Of a stretch of 64,000 bases of DNA, positions 26,860-40,208 are shown in pieces. The translations under genes were made by a program, and so were the position numbers. Position 1 is the stretch's first letter. The number at the start of each line of letters is the position of its first letter. Source of the DNA: Roseococcus thiosulfatophilus (GTDB lineage: Bacteria > Pseudomonadota > Alphaproteobacteria > Acetobacterales > Acetobacteraceae); assembly GCF_017311575.1 (NCBI RefSeq), contig NZ_JAFFQY010000011.1:353282-417281 (forward strand), given 5' to 3'. The notes beneath the pieces are model-generated. The model had not been told where the DNA came from. It worked only from the letters and a program-made list of their open reading frames with translations, and searched no databases.

Positions 26860-28023
26860 CTACCCCCCCACATGCGGGTCCGTCAGCCGACGGTATTCCT
26901 CCAGCGCGTAGCGGTCCGTCATGCCGGCGATGTAGTCGCCCACCGTCTCGGCGGCCTGGGGGCTGCCGGCCTCTCCGGCGCGGGCGCGCCATTCATCGGG
27001 CAGCATCTGCGGGCCGCCATGCAGCAGCTGGAACAGGATCTGCACCACCCGCTTGGACTTCTGCGTGGCCCGGTTCACCCGGAAATGCCGATACATCCGC
27101 TCGAACAGGAATTCGCGCATCTCGGCATTGGCTTCGCGCATCGCAGGGCCGAAGGCCACCACGGGCTGGGGCGCGGCGCGGATGGCATCCACGCTGGCAG
27201 GTGAGAGGGTGGCCAGCCGGCGCTCCGTCTCCTCGCCCACATCGCGGATCATGGCGCCGATGACGCGGCGCACCATCTCGGGCGCCGCGCGGTCGGCGGG
27301 CAGGTTGGGGTGGGCGGCCCGCGCCTCGGCCAGGGCCTGGCGCGGCAGGGCCATGGCGGCCACCTCCTCCACCGTGAAGAGGCCCGCCCGCAGGCCATCC
27401 TCCAGGTCATGGTTGTTGTAGGCGATGTCGTCCGCGAGCGCGGCCACCTGCGCCTCCGCGCTCGCATGGGTGCCGAGTTCGAGGTCCTGCACGGCGTTGT
27501 AGCGCGCCAGATAGGGCGCCGGCCGCCGCACCGGGCCATTGTGCTTGGCGAGCCCTTCCAGCGTCTCCCAGGAGAGGTTCAGCCCGTCGAAGCCGGCATA
27601 GCGGCGTTCGAGCTGCGTCACATGCTTCAGGCTCTGCGCGTTGTGGTCGAAGCCGCCATGGCTGCGCATGAGGCCGTCCAGCGCCTCCTCCCCCGCATGG
27701 CCGAAGGGGGGGTGGCCCAGGTCATGCGCCAGCGCCAGGGCCTCGGCCAGATCCTCGTCCAGGCGCAGGCGGCGGGCCAGGCTGCGGGCGATCTGCGCGA
27801 CCTCGATGGAATGCGTCAGCCGGGTGCGGAAATGGTCGCCCTCATGGAAGACGAAGACCTGCGTCTTGTATTGCAGCCGGCGGAAGGCGCGGGAATGGAT
27901 GATGCGGTCGCGGTCGCGCTGCCAGGGGGTGCGGCTCTGGTCCTCCGGCTCGGCGTGCAGGCGGCCGCGGGTGGTCCGCACGGCATAGGGGGCCTTGGGG
28001 GTGGAGGTGGGGGCGTCCAGCAT
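26860..28023 (-). CDS. dgt: Deoxyguanosinetriphosphate triphosphohydrolase-like protein
   Basis: 387 residues, HD-domain dNTPase. It removes triphosphate from dGTP or other dNTPs, controlling nucleotide pools. Metal ligands are seen as His71 (RLTHSIEVAQIARSLA), His100-Asp101 (ALAHDLGHPPFGHAGE), and the later Asp in DDIAYNNHDLEDG. N-terminal SRTPWQRDRDRIIHSRAFRRLQYKTQVF is typical of the Dgt type 2 subfamily. It is divergent from erpA, the usual alphaproteobacterial dgt/erpA/xth neighbourhood. Confidence 0.94.
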   Translation of the reverse strand: MLDAPTSTPKAPYAVRTTRGRLHAEPEDQSRTPWQRDRDRIIHSRAFRRLQYKTQVFVFHEGDHFRTRLTHSIEVAQIARSLARRLRLDEDLAEALALAHDLGHPPFGHAGEEALDGLMRSHGGFDHNAQSLKHVTQLERRYAGFDGLNLSWETLEGLAKHNGPVRRPAPYLARYNAVQDLELGTHASAEAQVAALADDIAYNNHDLEDGLRAGLFTVEEVAAMALPRQALAEARAAHPNLPADRAAPEMVRRVIGAMIRDVGEETERRLATLSPASVDAIRAAPQPVVAFGPAMREANAEMREFLFERMYRHFRVNRATQKSKRVVQILFQLLHGGPQMLPDEWRARAGEAGSPQAAETVGDYIAGMTDRYALEEYRRLTDPHVGG

Positions 28024-28101
28024 CGCGCCTGCCTATCAGCCGGGGGGCGGTGGTGGAAATCCTTTGTCGGCATGCCTAGATTGAAGGCCAAGGAGATCAC
28101 C

Positions 28102-28440
28102 ATGCCCGACGGCAGCTTCACCATGACCCCCCGCGCCGCCGAGGAAATCCGCGCCATCGCGGAACGCGAGGGACGGCCGGGCGCGGGGCTGCGGCTGACC
28201 GTCTCGGCCGGAGGCTGCTCCGGCCTGCAATATGGCTTCGCGCTGGAGGATATCCGCCAGGATGACGACGTGATGGTCGAGGTGGACGGCGTGACGCTCT
28301 TCGTGGACGAGGTCTCGCTCGACTTCGTGCGCGGCGCGGAACTCGACTGGCATGAGGCGCTGATCGGCGCGCATTTCGTGGTGCGGAACCCCCAGGCGGT
28401 CAGCGGCTGCGGCTGCGGGACGAGCTTCGCCGTCGCCTGA
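28102..28440 (+). CDS. erpA: Iron-sulfur cluster insertion protein (HesB/IscA/ErpA family)
   Basis: 112 residues, A-type Fe-S carrier. The three cluster cysteines are Cys39 (SAGGCSGLQYGF), Cys103 and Cys105 (SGCGCGTSF). Such proteins deliver Fe-S clusters to apo-enzymes; candidates in this window are GltB/GltD. AGGAG stands 7 bases before the ATG at 28102. The symbol rests on the dgt neighbourhood; IscA-like paralogues cannot be excluded. Confidence 0.9.
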   Translation: MPDGSFTMTPRAAEEIRAIAEREGRPGAGLRLTVSAGGCSGLQYGFALEDIRQDDDVMVEVDGVTLFVDEVSLDFVRGAELDWHEALIGAHFVVRNPQAVSGCGCGTSFAVA

Positions 28441-28479
28441 CGGGCTTGCGCCGGCGGCGTGGCCAGTGAAGATCACGCC

Positions 28480-29265
28480 ATGCGCCCCTCTTCCCTTCGT
28501 TTGGCCACCTTCAATGTGAACTCCATCCGCCGGCGCGTGCCGCATCTGCGCCGCTTCCTGGAGCGGCATGGGCCGGACGTGGTCTTCCTCCAGGAAACCA
28601 AGTGCAAGACGGAGGAATTCCCGGCGCTGGAATTCGAGGGCAGCGGCTACAGCCTGCATGCCGTCGGCCAGCATGGCGGGCGCAATGGGGTGGCGGTGCT
28701 GTCGCGCCTGCCCTTCACAATCCTGGCCGAGTCGCTGCCCGGCGAGGATGAGGATGGCCATGCACGCTTCCTGGCGGTGGAGGTCGCGGGCATGGTGGCG
28801 GCAGGCATCTACCTCCCCAACGGCAATTCCGGCGGTGCCGAGGGCATGGCCTATAAGTGGCGCTGGATGGACCGGCTGCGGGTCTGGGCGGCGGCGCAGC
28901 TCGACGCCTTCCGGCCGCTGGCCATCCTGGGCGACTACAATGTCTGCCCCACCGCCTCCGACCTCGCCCCCGGCGCCCTGCCCCCCGCCGACGCCCTGGT
29001 CCACCCCGAGAGCCGCGCGCGCTGGCGGGCGCTGACGCATCTGGGACTGACGGATGCCGTGCTGGCGCTGCACCCGGCGGATGCGCCCTTCACCTATTGG
29101 GATTACGGCTCGGCCTTCGAGCAGAACCGGGGCCTGCGGATCGACCACGCGCTGCTGAGCGCGGAGCTGGCGGAAAAGCTGGTGGCCTGCGGGGTGGATA
29201 CGGAGGCGCGGGCGGAGGAAAGCCCGAGTGACCATGCGCCGGTTTGGGTGGAGATTGCCGCTTAG
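28480..29265 (+). CDS. xth: Exodeoxyribonuclease III
   Basis: 261 residues from the ATG at 28480 (a GTG at 28459 is in frame). An AP endonuclease/3'-5' exonuclease of base excision repair. The EEP-fold motifs are LATFNVNSIRRR, FLQETKCKTEEFP with the metal-binding Glu, YLPNGN, LGDYNVCPT with the catalytic Asp/Asn, LRIDHALLS and the C-terminal SDHAPVWVEI His. It lies 39 bases after erpA and converges on fzlA over a hairpin-rich gap. Confidence 0.94.
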   Translation: MRPSSLRLATFNVNSIRRRVPHLRRFLERHGPDVVFLQETKCKTEEFPALEFEGSGYSLHAVGQHGGRNGVAVLSRLPFTILAESLPGEDEDGHARFLAVEVAGMVAAGIYLPNGNSGGAEGMAYKWRWMDRLRVWAAAQLDAFRPLAILGDYNVCPTASDLAPGALPPADALVHPESRARWRALTHLGLTDAVLALHPADAPFTYWDYGSAFEQNRGLRIDHALLSAELAEKLVACGVDTEARAEESPSDHAPVWVEIAA

Positions 29266-29326
29266 CCCCCGGCAGGCCTGACGGCGACAGGCGCGCGGAC
29301 CCGCCTCCGCTTCCCGCTCCGATGCC

Positions 29327-29349
29327 CTGCCGAGGCTTCGCCTCGGCAG
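29327..29349. terminator. Perfect 10-bp hairpin in the xth/fzlA convergent gap
   Basis: CTGCCGAGGC, loop TTC, GCCTCGGCAG is a perfect stem 61 bases past the xth stop. No run of T follows on either strand, so it may act as a bidirectional block or a Rho-assisted end rather than a classical intrinsic terminator. Confidence 0.55.
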
Positions 29350-29386
29350 GCGGCGCCCCTCACCAGGACCGGCACCGCTCCGGGGC

Positions 29387-29417
29387 CCCCGCGAAAGCGC
29401 GCAGCGGTTTCGTGGGG
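29387..29417. terminator. Second hairpin in the xth/fzlA gap
   Basis: CCCCGCGAAA at 29387-29396 pairs with TTTCGTGGGG at 29408-29417 (nine Watson-Crick pairs and one G:T). On the minus strand it lies just past the fzlA stop at 29422, so it probably ends fzlA transcription. Confidence 0.5.
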
Positions 29418-29421
29418 AACC

Positions 29422-30090
29422 CTAGAAGTCCAAGTCAGCGTAGTGCACCGGCGGCTCCAGCCCGCTGACGCGATCCGCCAGCAGCCCCCGGAACGCCGGC
29501 CGTGACTTCACCCGGCTGTACCAGTCCCTTGCCGCGGGGCTGTAGTCCCAGTCCACGTCATTGCAGTAGTCCAGCGCAGAGAGATGCGCCGCCGCCGCGA
29601 AATCCGCCAGCGACAGGTTGGGCCCCGCGAGCCACGGCCGCTCCTCCGCCAGCCAGCCGATCACGTCGAGATGCGGCTTGAGGTTCGCATAGCCCGCGCG
29701 GATCGCCGCCGCGTCCGGGTTGCCCTGGCCCAGCGCCCGCTTCAGGTGCCGTTCCCAGATCAGGTTGCGCGTCACCTCGCCCGCGAAGCGCGTGTCGAAC
29801 CAGGCCGCCAGGCGCCGCACCTCCGCGCGCTCACCCAGCGTCCGGCCCATCAGGGGCGTGTCGGGATAGGCCTCGTCCAGATATTCGCAGATGGCGTAGC
29901 TGTCGGCGATGACGAAGCCGTTCTCCTCCACCAGAACCGGCACGGTGCAGGCGGGGTTCAGGGCGAGGAACTCCTCGCGCCGCTCCCACACGCGCTCGGT
30001 CTTCAGTTCGAAGGGAATCCGCTTCTCCGCAAGGGCGAGGCGCACCTTGCGCGAATAGGGCGAGAGGGGGAGGTGGTGGAGAATCCGCAC
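29422..30090 (-). CDS. fzlA: FzlA-like glutathione S-transferase fold protein
   Basis: 222 residues, GST N-terminal thioredoxin fold (MRILHHLPLSPYSRKVRLALAEKRIPFEL) and C-terminal helical domain. The length, the WERREEFLALNPA segment, VKSRPAFRGLLADRVSGL and the extreme C-terminus PPVHYADLDF match the alphaproteobacterial FzlA group, which in Caulobacter binds FtsZ filaments and links them to septal cell wall synthesis rather than conjugating glutathione. The FzlA identification is from memory of the family; a conventional GST is the alternative. The start is GTG. It ends 41 bases upstream... that is, its coding start faces gltB's end, which reads in the same direction. Confidence 0.78.
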   Translation of the reverse strand: MRILHHLPLSPYSRKVRLALAEKRIPFELKTERVWERREEFLALNPACTVPVLVEENGFVIADSYAICEYLDEAYPDTPLMGRTLGERAEVRRLAAWFDTRFAGEVTRNLIWERHLKRALGQGNPDAAAIRAGYANLKPHLDVIGWLAEERPWLAGPNLSLADFAAAAHLSALDYCNDVDWDYSPAARDWYSRVKSRPAFRGLLADRVSGLEPPVHYADLDF

Positions 30091-30131
30091 GCCGGACTCT
30101 ATGCCACCTCGCCCCTGTCGCGTGAAGGACG

Positions 30132-34661
<4,530 letters not shown>

Positions 34662-34666
34662 GTCGC

Positions 34667-36103
34667 TTACTCCGCCGCCTGCTGGAGGCTGGCCTTGGCC
34701 AGCACGTATTGCGCGATCTGCTCGGCCGCGTCGCGGCCATCCCGGATGCCCCACACCACGAGCGAGGCGCCGCGGACGATGTCGCCGCCGGCAAACACGC
34801 CCGGCAGGTCCGTCATCATGGTGCGGTGGTCCACCTTCAGCGTGCCCCAGCGGGTCACGGCCAAGGCGGGCTCATTGAACATCGTGGGCAGGTCCTCGGG
34901 GTCGAAGCCCAGCGCCTTGATGACGAGGCTGCCGGGGACGACGAAATGGCTGCCCTCGATGGGCGCCACCTGCTGGCGGCCGGTGGCGTCGGGCAGGCCG
35001 AGGTGCATCTTCGCCGCACGCACGCCGGTGACCGAACCCGCGCCCAGGAAGGCTTCAGGCGCGGAGAGCCAGAGGAAGCGCACCCCCTCCTCCTCCGCAT
35101 TGTGCACCTCGCGCATGGAGCCCGGCATGTTCGCCTTGTCGCGGCGATAGAGGCAGGTGACCAATTCGGCCCCCTGGCGGATGGCCGTGCGGACGCAATC
35201 CATGGCGGTGTCGCCGCCGCCGATCACCACCACCTCGCGCCCCGCCGCGTTCAGCGCGCCGCTCTCGTAGTCCGGCACCGTGTCGCCCAGGTTCTGGCGG
35301 TTGGAGGCCGTGAGGTAGTCCAGCGCCGGCACGACGCCCGCGAGGTCAGCGCCGGGCAGCTCCACGTCGCGCGCCTTGTAGACGCCGGTCGCGATGAAGA
35401 TGGCGTCATGCCGCGCGCGCAGTTCCTCCAGCGTCACGTCCTGGCCCACCGCCGTGTTCATGTGGAAATGGATGCCGCCCGCCGCGTATTGCTCCCAGCG
35501 GCGCAGCACCACCTCCTTCTCCAGCTTGAAGTTGGGGATGCCGTAGATCATCAGCCCGCCGACGCGGTCGTAGCGGTCATAGACATGCACCTGGAAACCC
35601 CGCACGCGCAGGCGCTCGGCCGCCGCCAGCCCCGCGGGGCCCGCGCCGATGATGCCGACGGAATGGGGCAGTTCCCGCGTGGGGGTGGGCGCCTTCACCC
35701 AGCCATTCTCCCAGGCGGTGTCCACGATGTACTTCTCGACCGAGCCGATGGTGACGCTCTCGAAGCCCTTCTCGATGACGCAATTGCCCTCGCAGAGCCG
35801 GTCCTGCGGGCAGACGCGGCCGCAGATCTCGGGGAAGGTGTTGGTGGCGGCGGCGACCTCGTAGGCCTCCTCCATCCGGCCTTCCGCGGTGAGTTTCAGC
35901 CAGTCGGGGATGTTGTTCTGCAGCGGGCAATGCACCTGGCAGAAGGGCACGCCGCATTGGCTGCAGCGGCTGGCCTGCTCGGCCGCTCGCGCCGGGTCGA
36001 AGCGGGCGTAGATCTCGTCGAAATCCTCGCGGCGGGCGCTGGCGGGGCGCTTGTCCGGCGTCTGCTGCTGCAGGCGGACGAATTGGAGCATGCGCTCGGC
36101 CAT
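34667..36103 (-). CDS. gltD: Glutamate synthase small subunit
   Basis: 478 residues. GltD carries FAD and NADPH sites and two 4Fe-4S clusters and feeds electrons to GltB. N-terminal cysteine groups are CSQCGVPFCQVHCPLQ and CGRVCPQDRLCEGNC; the FAD Rossmann motif is GIIGAGPAGLAAAE and the NADPH motif VVIGGGDTAMDC. The C-terminal GVFAGGDIVRGASLVVWGIRDGRDAAEQIA is typical. I chose the ATG at 36103 (MAERML) with AGGA just upstream over a codon five residues earlier. Confidence 0.96.
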   Translation of the reverse strand: MAERMLQFVRLQQQTPDKRPASARREDFDEIYARFDPARAAEQASRCSQCGVPFCQVHCPLQNNIPDWLKLTAEGRMEEAYEVAAATNTFPEICGRVCPQDRLCEGNCVIEKGFESVTIGSVEKYIVDTAWENGWVKAPTPTRELPHSVGIIGAGPAGLAAAERLRVRGFQVHVYDRYDRVGGLMIYGIPNFKLEKEVVLRRWEQYAAGGIHFHMNTAVGQDVTLEELRARHDAIFIATGVYKARDVELPGADLAGVVPALDYLTASNRQNLGDTVPDYESGALNAAGREVVVIGGGDTAMDCVRTAIRQGAELVTCLYRRDKANMPGSMREVHNAEEEGVRFLWLSAPEAFLGAGSVTGVRAAKMHLGLPDATGRQQVAPIEGSHFVVPGSLVIKALGFDPEDLPTMFNEPALAVTRWGTLKVDHRTMMTDLPGVFAGGDIVRGASLVVWGIRDGRDAAEQIAQYVLAKASLQQAAE

Positions 36104-36330
36104 GGGCGATCCTTGCAACCTGGGGTCCGGCGGGGGCCGGCCTGGGAATTGGGCAAGGCCGTGCAGCGACGCGCGGCCTTCTCCCTTGCAGGGTCCATTA
36201 ACGGCTCATCCCCCTGGGCGCCAGCCAAAAACCGACATAAAGGGCAGTCTATCTGTCCTATTTTTCCAGATCGTTCCGAGATCGGGTAAAGTGTCGTGAC
36301 CCTGGCTGGCTATATTGGTCCGAAATGGAC
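36104..36330. promoter_or_regulatory. gltD-gltB upstream region
   Basis: 227 bases without a gene, upstream of gltD on the minus strand. A noticeably A/T-richer block at about 36225-36295 probably carries the gltDB promoter, but I could not place clear -35/-10 or sigma-54 elements. At 36317-36331 GGTCC-GAAAT-GGACC forms a short hairpin directly over the stop codon of the next gene (36331), a possible weak end signal for it. Confidence 0.35.
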
Positions 36331-37266
36331 CTATGCCGCCCCCGGCCGCTCCCGACGGTTTCCGCCTGGGCGGAAGCGCGCCAGATAGGCCGGCACCAGC
36401 CCTTCCACCGCGGCGGGGGTGATGCCCAGGTCCCGCAGCGTCAGCGCGCCCGGCGCCACCACATTGTCCTTTTGCAGCAGGATCAGCTGGTCGCGCGTCA
36501 GCGGCGGGTTGGGCAGCAGCTCCGCGAAACGCGCCTGCAACCGAGCCACGCCGAGCGGGATATTCACCAGCCGGCGCTTGCGATGGGTTTCCTTCACGAT
36601 GAAGGCCAGCAGCTCGCGGAAGGTCCAGGCGCGCGGCCCGCCCAGCTCATAGGTCCGCCCTGCGGCCTCGGGCCGGGCCAGGGCGGCCATCACCGCATCG
36701 GCCACATCGCCCACATGCACGGGCTGGAAGCGCGTCTCGCCGCTGATCACGGGCATGATGGGCGAGATCATGGCCATCTGGCCGAAGCGGTTGAAGAAGG
36801 CGTCCTCCGCCCCGAAGACGATGGAGGGGCGCAGGATGGTCGCGCTGGGGAAGGCGGCGCGCAGCCCCTCCTCGCCCGCCGCCTTGCTGCGGGCGTAGCG
36901 GCTCTCGCTGGTCGCGTCGGCGCCGATGGCCGAGATATGGACCAGCTTCTCCACCCCCGCCGCGGCCGCGAGGCGCCCGATGCGCGCCGGGCCTTCCGCC
37001 TGCACCGCCTCGAAATTGCCGTGCAGGATGCCCACGCAGTTCACCACCACGCCGGCACCCTCGACGGCGCGGGCCACGCCCGAATCGCGCGTCACATCGG
37101 CGGCGAGTGCCGCCACCTGCCCCACCCGGCCCATGGTGTGCATGCCATGCGCCCGCACCGGGTCGCGCACGGCCACCCGCACCATCCAATCCTCGCGGAC
37201 CAGGCGCTGCACGATCTGCCGCCCCAGGAAACCCGCACCACCGAACACCGTCGCCACCTTGCGCAT
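36331..37266 (-). CDS. NAD(P)-binding protein, complex I NDUFA9 subunit-like (extended SDR)
   Basis: 311 residues from the ATG at 37266. The N-terminal Rossmann motif is VFGGAGFLGRQIVQRL; the active-site region has VHISAIGADATSESRYARSKAAGE (Tyr-x3-Lys as YARSK) and ILRPSIVFGAEDAFFNRF is typical of the NDUFA9-like atypical SDR group found with alphaproteobacterial complex I or alone. Cofactor binding is clear; whether it associates with complex I or reduces a substrate is unknown. It is transcribed in the same direction as gltD but 227 bases before it. Confidence 0.88.
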   Translation of the reverse strand: MRKVATVFGGAGFLGRQIVQRLVREDWMVRVAVRDPVRAHGMHTMGRVGQVAALAADVTRDSGVARAVEGAGVVVNCVGILHGNFEAVQAEGPARIGRLAAAAGVEKLVHISAIGADATSESRYARSKAAGEEGLRAAFPSATILRPSIVFGAEDAFFNRFGQMAMISPIMPVISGETRFQPVHVGDVADAVMAALARPEAAGRTYELGGPRAWTFRELLAFIVKETHRKRRLVNIPLGVARLQARFAELLPNPPLTRDQLILLQKDNVVAPGALTLRDLGITPAAVEGLVPAYLARFRPGGNRRERPGAA

Positions 37267-37411
37267 CGCACCATCCTCCGGTCGCGCCGGACCATATGGG
37301 GGGCGGGCGCGTGGGGCCAGGGGGTTCCTCCGCGCCGGCGATGACGAAAACCGCGCGGGGTGGGATTGACGGCCCCCCGGCCCCCCTTTATCTGGCCGCT
37401 CACCCCATCGT

Positions 37412-37498
<87 letters not shown>

Positions 37499-37517
37499 CC
37501 CCTCTCCAGACAATAGG

Positions 37518-37529
37518 GTTCAAGTGAAC
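37518..37529. promoter_or_regulatory. Short palindrome upstream of the desaturase
   Basis: GTTCAAGTGAAC is a 12-base inverted repeat 118 bases before the desaturase ATG and 20 after the tRNA. It could be an operator for desaturase control; nothing else supports this. Confidence 0.2.
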
Positions 37530-37647
37530 GCGATGCGGCGCCCGCCCCGTCGCGCATTCATGATTGATCCTATGCCGTGCATTCCTTTCGAACGTTGTAT
37601 GGTGGCGCCAGTCCACAAAGTGCGACATTCGACAAGGAACGCTGCCG

Positions 37648-38838
37648 ATGTTTCTCTCCCGCGACACTTTCGCCGCGGAGGCGCCGGCCTTCAGCCCCGC
37701 GCCAGCCCTCCGCAACCCCCGCGAAGCCATGGCCGTCCGTCTCCCGGCGGCGTTGCAACCCTTCCTCACCTGGCTCACCGCCATGCCGGCCCCAGGCGAG
37801 ACGCGCGCCGACCGCCCGGCCGCGCATTTCGTCGCCGGCGCGCTGGCGCTGGTGCTGGGCGGCATGGCGCTCGGCGCCCTGCCCCTGATGCTCGCCGCCC
37901 CTCCGCTGGCCGCCTGGCTGCTGCTGCCGCTGGGGTGGCTGCTGACCTCCTCCGGCCTCGGGCTGTTCCAGGTGGTGATCTTCCACCACTGCTCGCACGG
38001 CACCGTCTTCGCCAACCGCGGGCGCAACCGCCAGGTGGGGCGGATGGTCTCGGCCTTCCTGCTCTTCAAGCGCTTCGACGACTACCAGCGCGAGCACATG
38101 ATGCACCACAGCGCGAAGAAGCTGCTGACCGAGGAGGATGAGTTCGCCGATTTCGTGCTGGGCATGTGCCGGCTGGAACCCGGCCTGCCCAAGGCCGAGC
38201 TGTGGCGGCGCGTGGCGCTGATCACCGTCTCGCCCGCCTTCCACCTGCGCTTCCTGCGCCGCCGCATCCAGGCCTCCCTCTTCACCGGGGACCGCGGGCA
38301 TGACTGGATGGGCCGCGCCTTCTGGGCCGGCCTCATCGCCCTGGCGCTGGCGACCGGCACGGTGATGGAGCTGCTGCTGCTCTGGGTGCTGCCCGTGACC
38401 GTGCTGCTCCAGGTCGCGACCATCTACCGCATCCTCTGCGAGCACCGCTTCCCCGACGCGCGCTTCATCGCGCTGCGCGACAAGCACTTCGTCTGCGAGG
38501 CCACGACGGGCGTCTTCGCCGGCCGGCCGGTGCCGAACGGGCGCGCCGACAGCCTGGGCGGCCTCGCGCAATGGGCCGGCTGGTGGCTGAACATGCTGAC
38601 CGTGCAGCTCTTCGTGCGGCTCTTCGTGCTGGTGGGCGATGCCCCCTGCCACGACTTCCACCACCGCCGCCCCGCGACCCGCCGCTGGACCAACTACATC
38701 CATGCGCGCCAGCAGGATGCCGAGGCCGGCTCACCCGGCTTCCCGCAGGGCTATACGGAGTGCTGGGGCCTGTTCGAGGCGGTGGACAGCAACCTCGCCA
38801 CCCTGGCCGCGACCGCGCCGGCCACCATTGGTCGCTAA
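37648..38838 (+). CDS. Membrane fatty acid desaturase family protein
   Basis: 396 residues. The three histidine clusters that hold the diiron centre are HHCSH (113-117), HMMHH (150-154) and CHDFHH near residue 335, separated by hydrophobic segments (about 58-110 and 230-270). Such enzymes introduce double bonds or hydroxyl groups into membrane lipids or carotenoids using O2. The ATG has AAGGAA about 10 bases upstream. It converges with the FIST/kinase operon and their coding ends overlap by four bases. Which lipid it acts on is not decidable here. Confidence 0.9.
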   Translation: MFLSRDTFAAEAPAFSPAPALRNPREAMAVRLPAALQPFLTWLTAMPAPGETRADRPAAHFVAGALALVLGGMALGALPLMLAAPPLAAWLLLPLGWLLTSSGLGLFQVVIFHHCSHGTVFANRGRNRQVGRMVSAFLLFKRFDDYQREHMMHHSAKKLLTEEDEFADFVLGMCRLEPGLPKAELWRRVALITVSPAFHLRFLRRRIQASLFTGDRGHDWMGRAFWAGLIALALATGTVMELLLLWVLPVTVLLQVATIYRILCEHRFPDARFIALRDKHFVCEATTGVFAGRPVPNGRADSLGGLAQWAGWWLNMLTVQLFVRLFVLVGDAPCHDFHHRRPATRRWTNYIHARQQDAEAGSPGFPQGYTECWGLFEAVDSNLATLAATAPATIGR

Positions 38839-40208
38839 CCCTCGCCCGGCCGCCGCACCGCCTCGGGGGGCAGGGACACGGTGACGATGGTGCCCTCCCC
38901 CGGCACGCTCTCGATGTGGAGCGTGCCGCCATGCGCCTCCACCAGCGTCTTCGCGATGGGCAGGCCGAGGCCGGTGCCCGCGAATCTCCGGCTATGCCCG
39001 TCCGAGACCTGCTGGAAGGGTTCGAGGGCGCGCTGGATGTCCTCGGGCGCGATGCCGATGCCCGTATCCGTCACGCACACCATGGCTCCACCGTTGGGGG
39101 CCCCGCCCTCGGTCGTGGCCAGAATGGAGAGGCTGACGCGGCCGCGGGCGGGCGTGAACTTCACCGCATTGCCCAGCAGGTTGGTCAGCACCTGGCGGAA
39201 GCGCAGCCGGTCCACATGCAATTGCAGCCCTTCCTCGGGCGGGTCGCAGACCAGCTCCACCCCCTGGCGCAGCGCGATGGAGCCCGCCTCGCCCAGGGCC
39301 GCGTCCAGCAGCGACCGCCCCGCGATCCATTCGCGCCGCAGCTGCGGGGTCGCGTTCTCCAGGCTGGCGTAGTCCAGGATGTTGTCGATCAACTCCAGGA
39401 GCATGCGGCCGGAGTCATGGATCTGCGCGATATAGGCGCCGCGCTGCGCCGGGGTGGGCGAGATGGTGGAGCCCGGCGCCAGGATCTCCGAAAACCCGAT
39501 GATGGAATTCAGCGGCGTGCGAAGCTCATGGCTCAGCGTGGCCAGGAAGCGCGCGCGGGCGGCGCCGCTCGCCTCCGCGGCCAGCTTCGCCGCGCGCAGC
39601 TCCGCCTCCGCGGCCTTGCGCGCGCGCACGTCGATGTAGACGGAAAGCGCCCCCTCCACCAACTCCTGGTCCCGCGCCTCGAAGGGGCGGGTGACGTTGC
39701 CCTCGCTGTGGTTGCCCATGATGAGCGCGACCCCGCTGCCGGGGTCATGCGCCCAGAGCACATAGGGCGTGCGGAGGATCGAGGTCAGCTCATAGGCCGG
39801 CGGCTCGAGCGGCGTGCGCGAGGTGGTGAAGAAGAAACCGGGCGCCGTGGGCAGCACCACCTCCTGCTGCCAGGCCTCGCCGCCCATGCCGATCATGTGG
39901 GTGATGCGGAAGCGCGGCGGCTCCTCCTGGCCCAGGCGCTCCAGGAAGGCCGCGCGGTCGCAGAGCGCGTTGTCCACCACCACTTCCAGCATGGGCTCGC
40001 CGATCTCGCCGGGCAGTTCGCAGAGATCGGTCAGCCGGTGCGCCTCCCGGATCAGCTTGGCCACGGTGCGGCTGCGGCGCGCCTCGCGGAAGGCCTGGCT
40101 CTGCTCCTCCTGCAGGCGCAGCAGCCTCGCACCCAGGTCGTTGCACTCGCGCCTGTAGTAGGCGAGTTCGCGCTCGATCGGGTTCTGCGGGGGTGGGTGG
40201 CGGCTCAT
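38835..40208 (-). CDS. Cytosolic sensor histidine kinase paired with FIST protein
   Basis: 457 residues without membrane helices. A short coiled coil (about 10-50) and a roughly 150-residue sensory segment of uncertain fold (possibly GAF-like) precede HisKA, with the phosphorylated His in LATLSHELRTPLNSIIGFSEIL, and HATPase_c (NLLGNAVKFTPARG, DTGIGIAPEDI, GTGLGLPIAKTLVEAHGG). Its ATG overlaps the stop of the FIST gene (ATGA), so the two are co-translated. There is no receiver domain and no response regulator gene nearby; the partner must be encoded elsewhere. Confidence 0.92.
   Translation of the reverse strand: MSRHPPPQNPIERELAYYRRECNDLGARLLRLQEEQSQAFREARRSRTVAKLIREAHRLTDLCELPGEIGEPMLEVVVDNALCDRAAFLERLGQEEPPRFRITHMIGMGGEAWQQEVVLPTAPGFFFTTSRTPLEPPAYELTSILRTPYVLWAHDPGSGVALIMGNHSEGNVTRPFEARDQELVEGALSVYIDVRARKAAEAELRAAKLAAEASGAARARFLATLSHELRTPLNSIIGFSEILAPGSTISPTPAQRGAYIAQIHDSGRMLLELIDNILDYASLENATPQLRREWIAGRSLLDAALGEAGSIALRQGVELVCDPPEEGLQLHVDRLRFRQVLTNLLGNAVKFTPARGRVSLSILATTEGGAPNGGAMVCVTDTGIGIAPEDIQRALEPFQQVSDGHSRRFAGTGLGLPIAKTLVEAHGGTLHIESVPGEGTIVTVSLPPEAVRRPGEG

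Noticed and set aside
26370..26870. Prophage or genomic island around the DUF2513 gene
   Set aside because: Only one gene is atypical; no integrase, tRNA target or direct repeats are seen at the borders.
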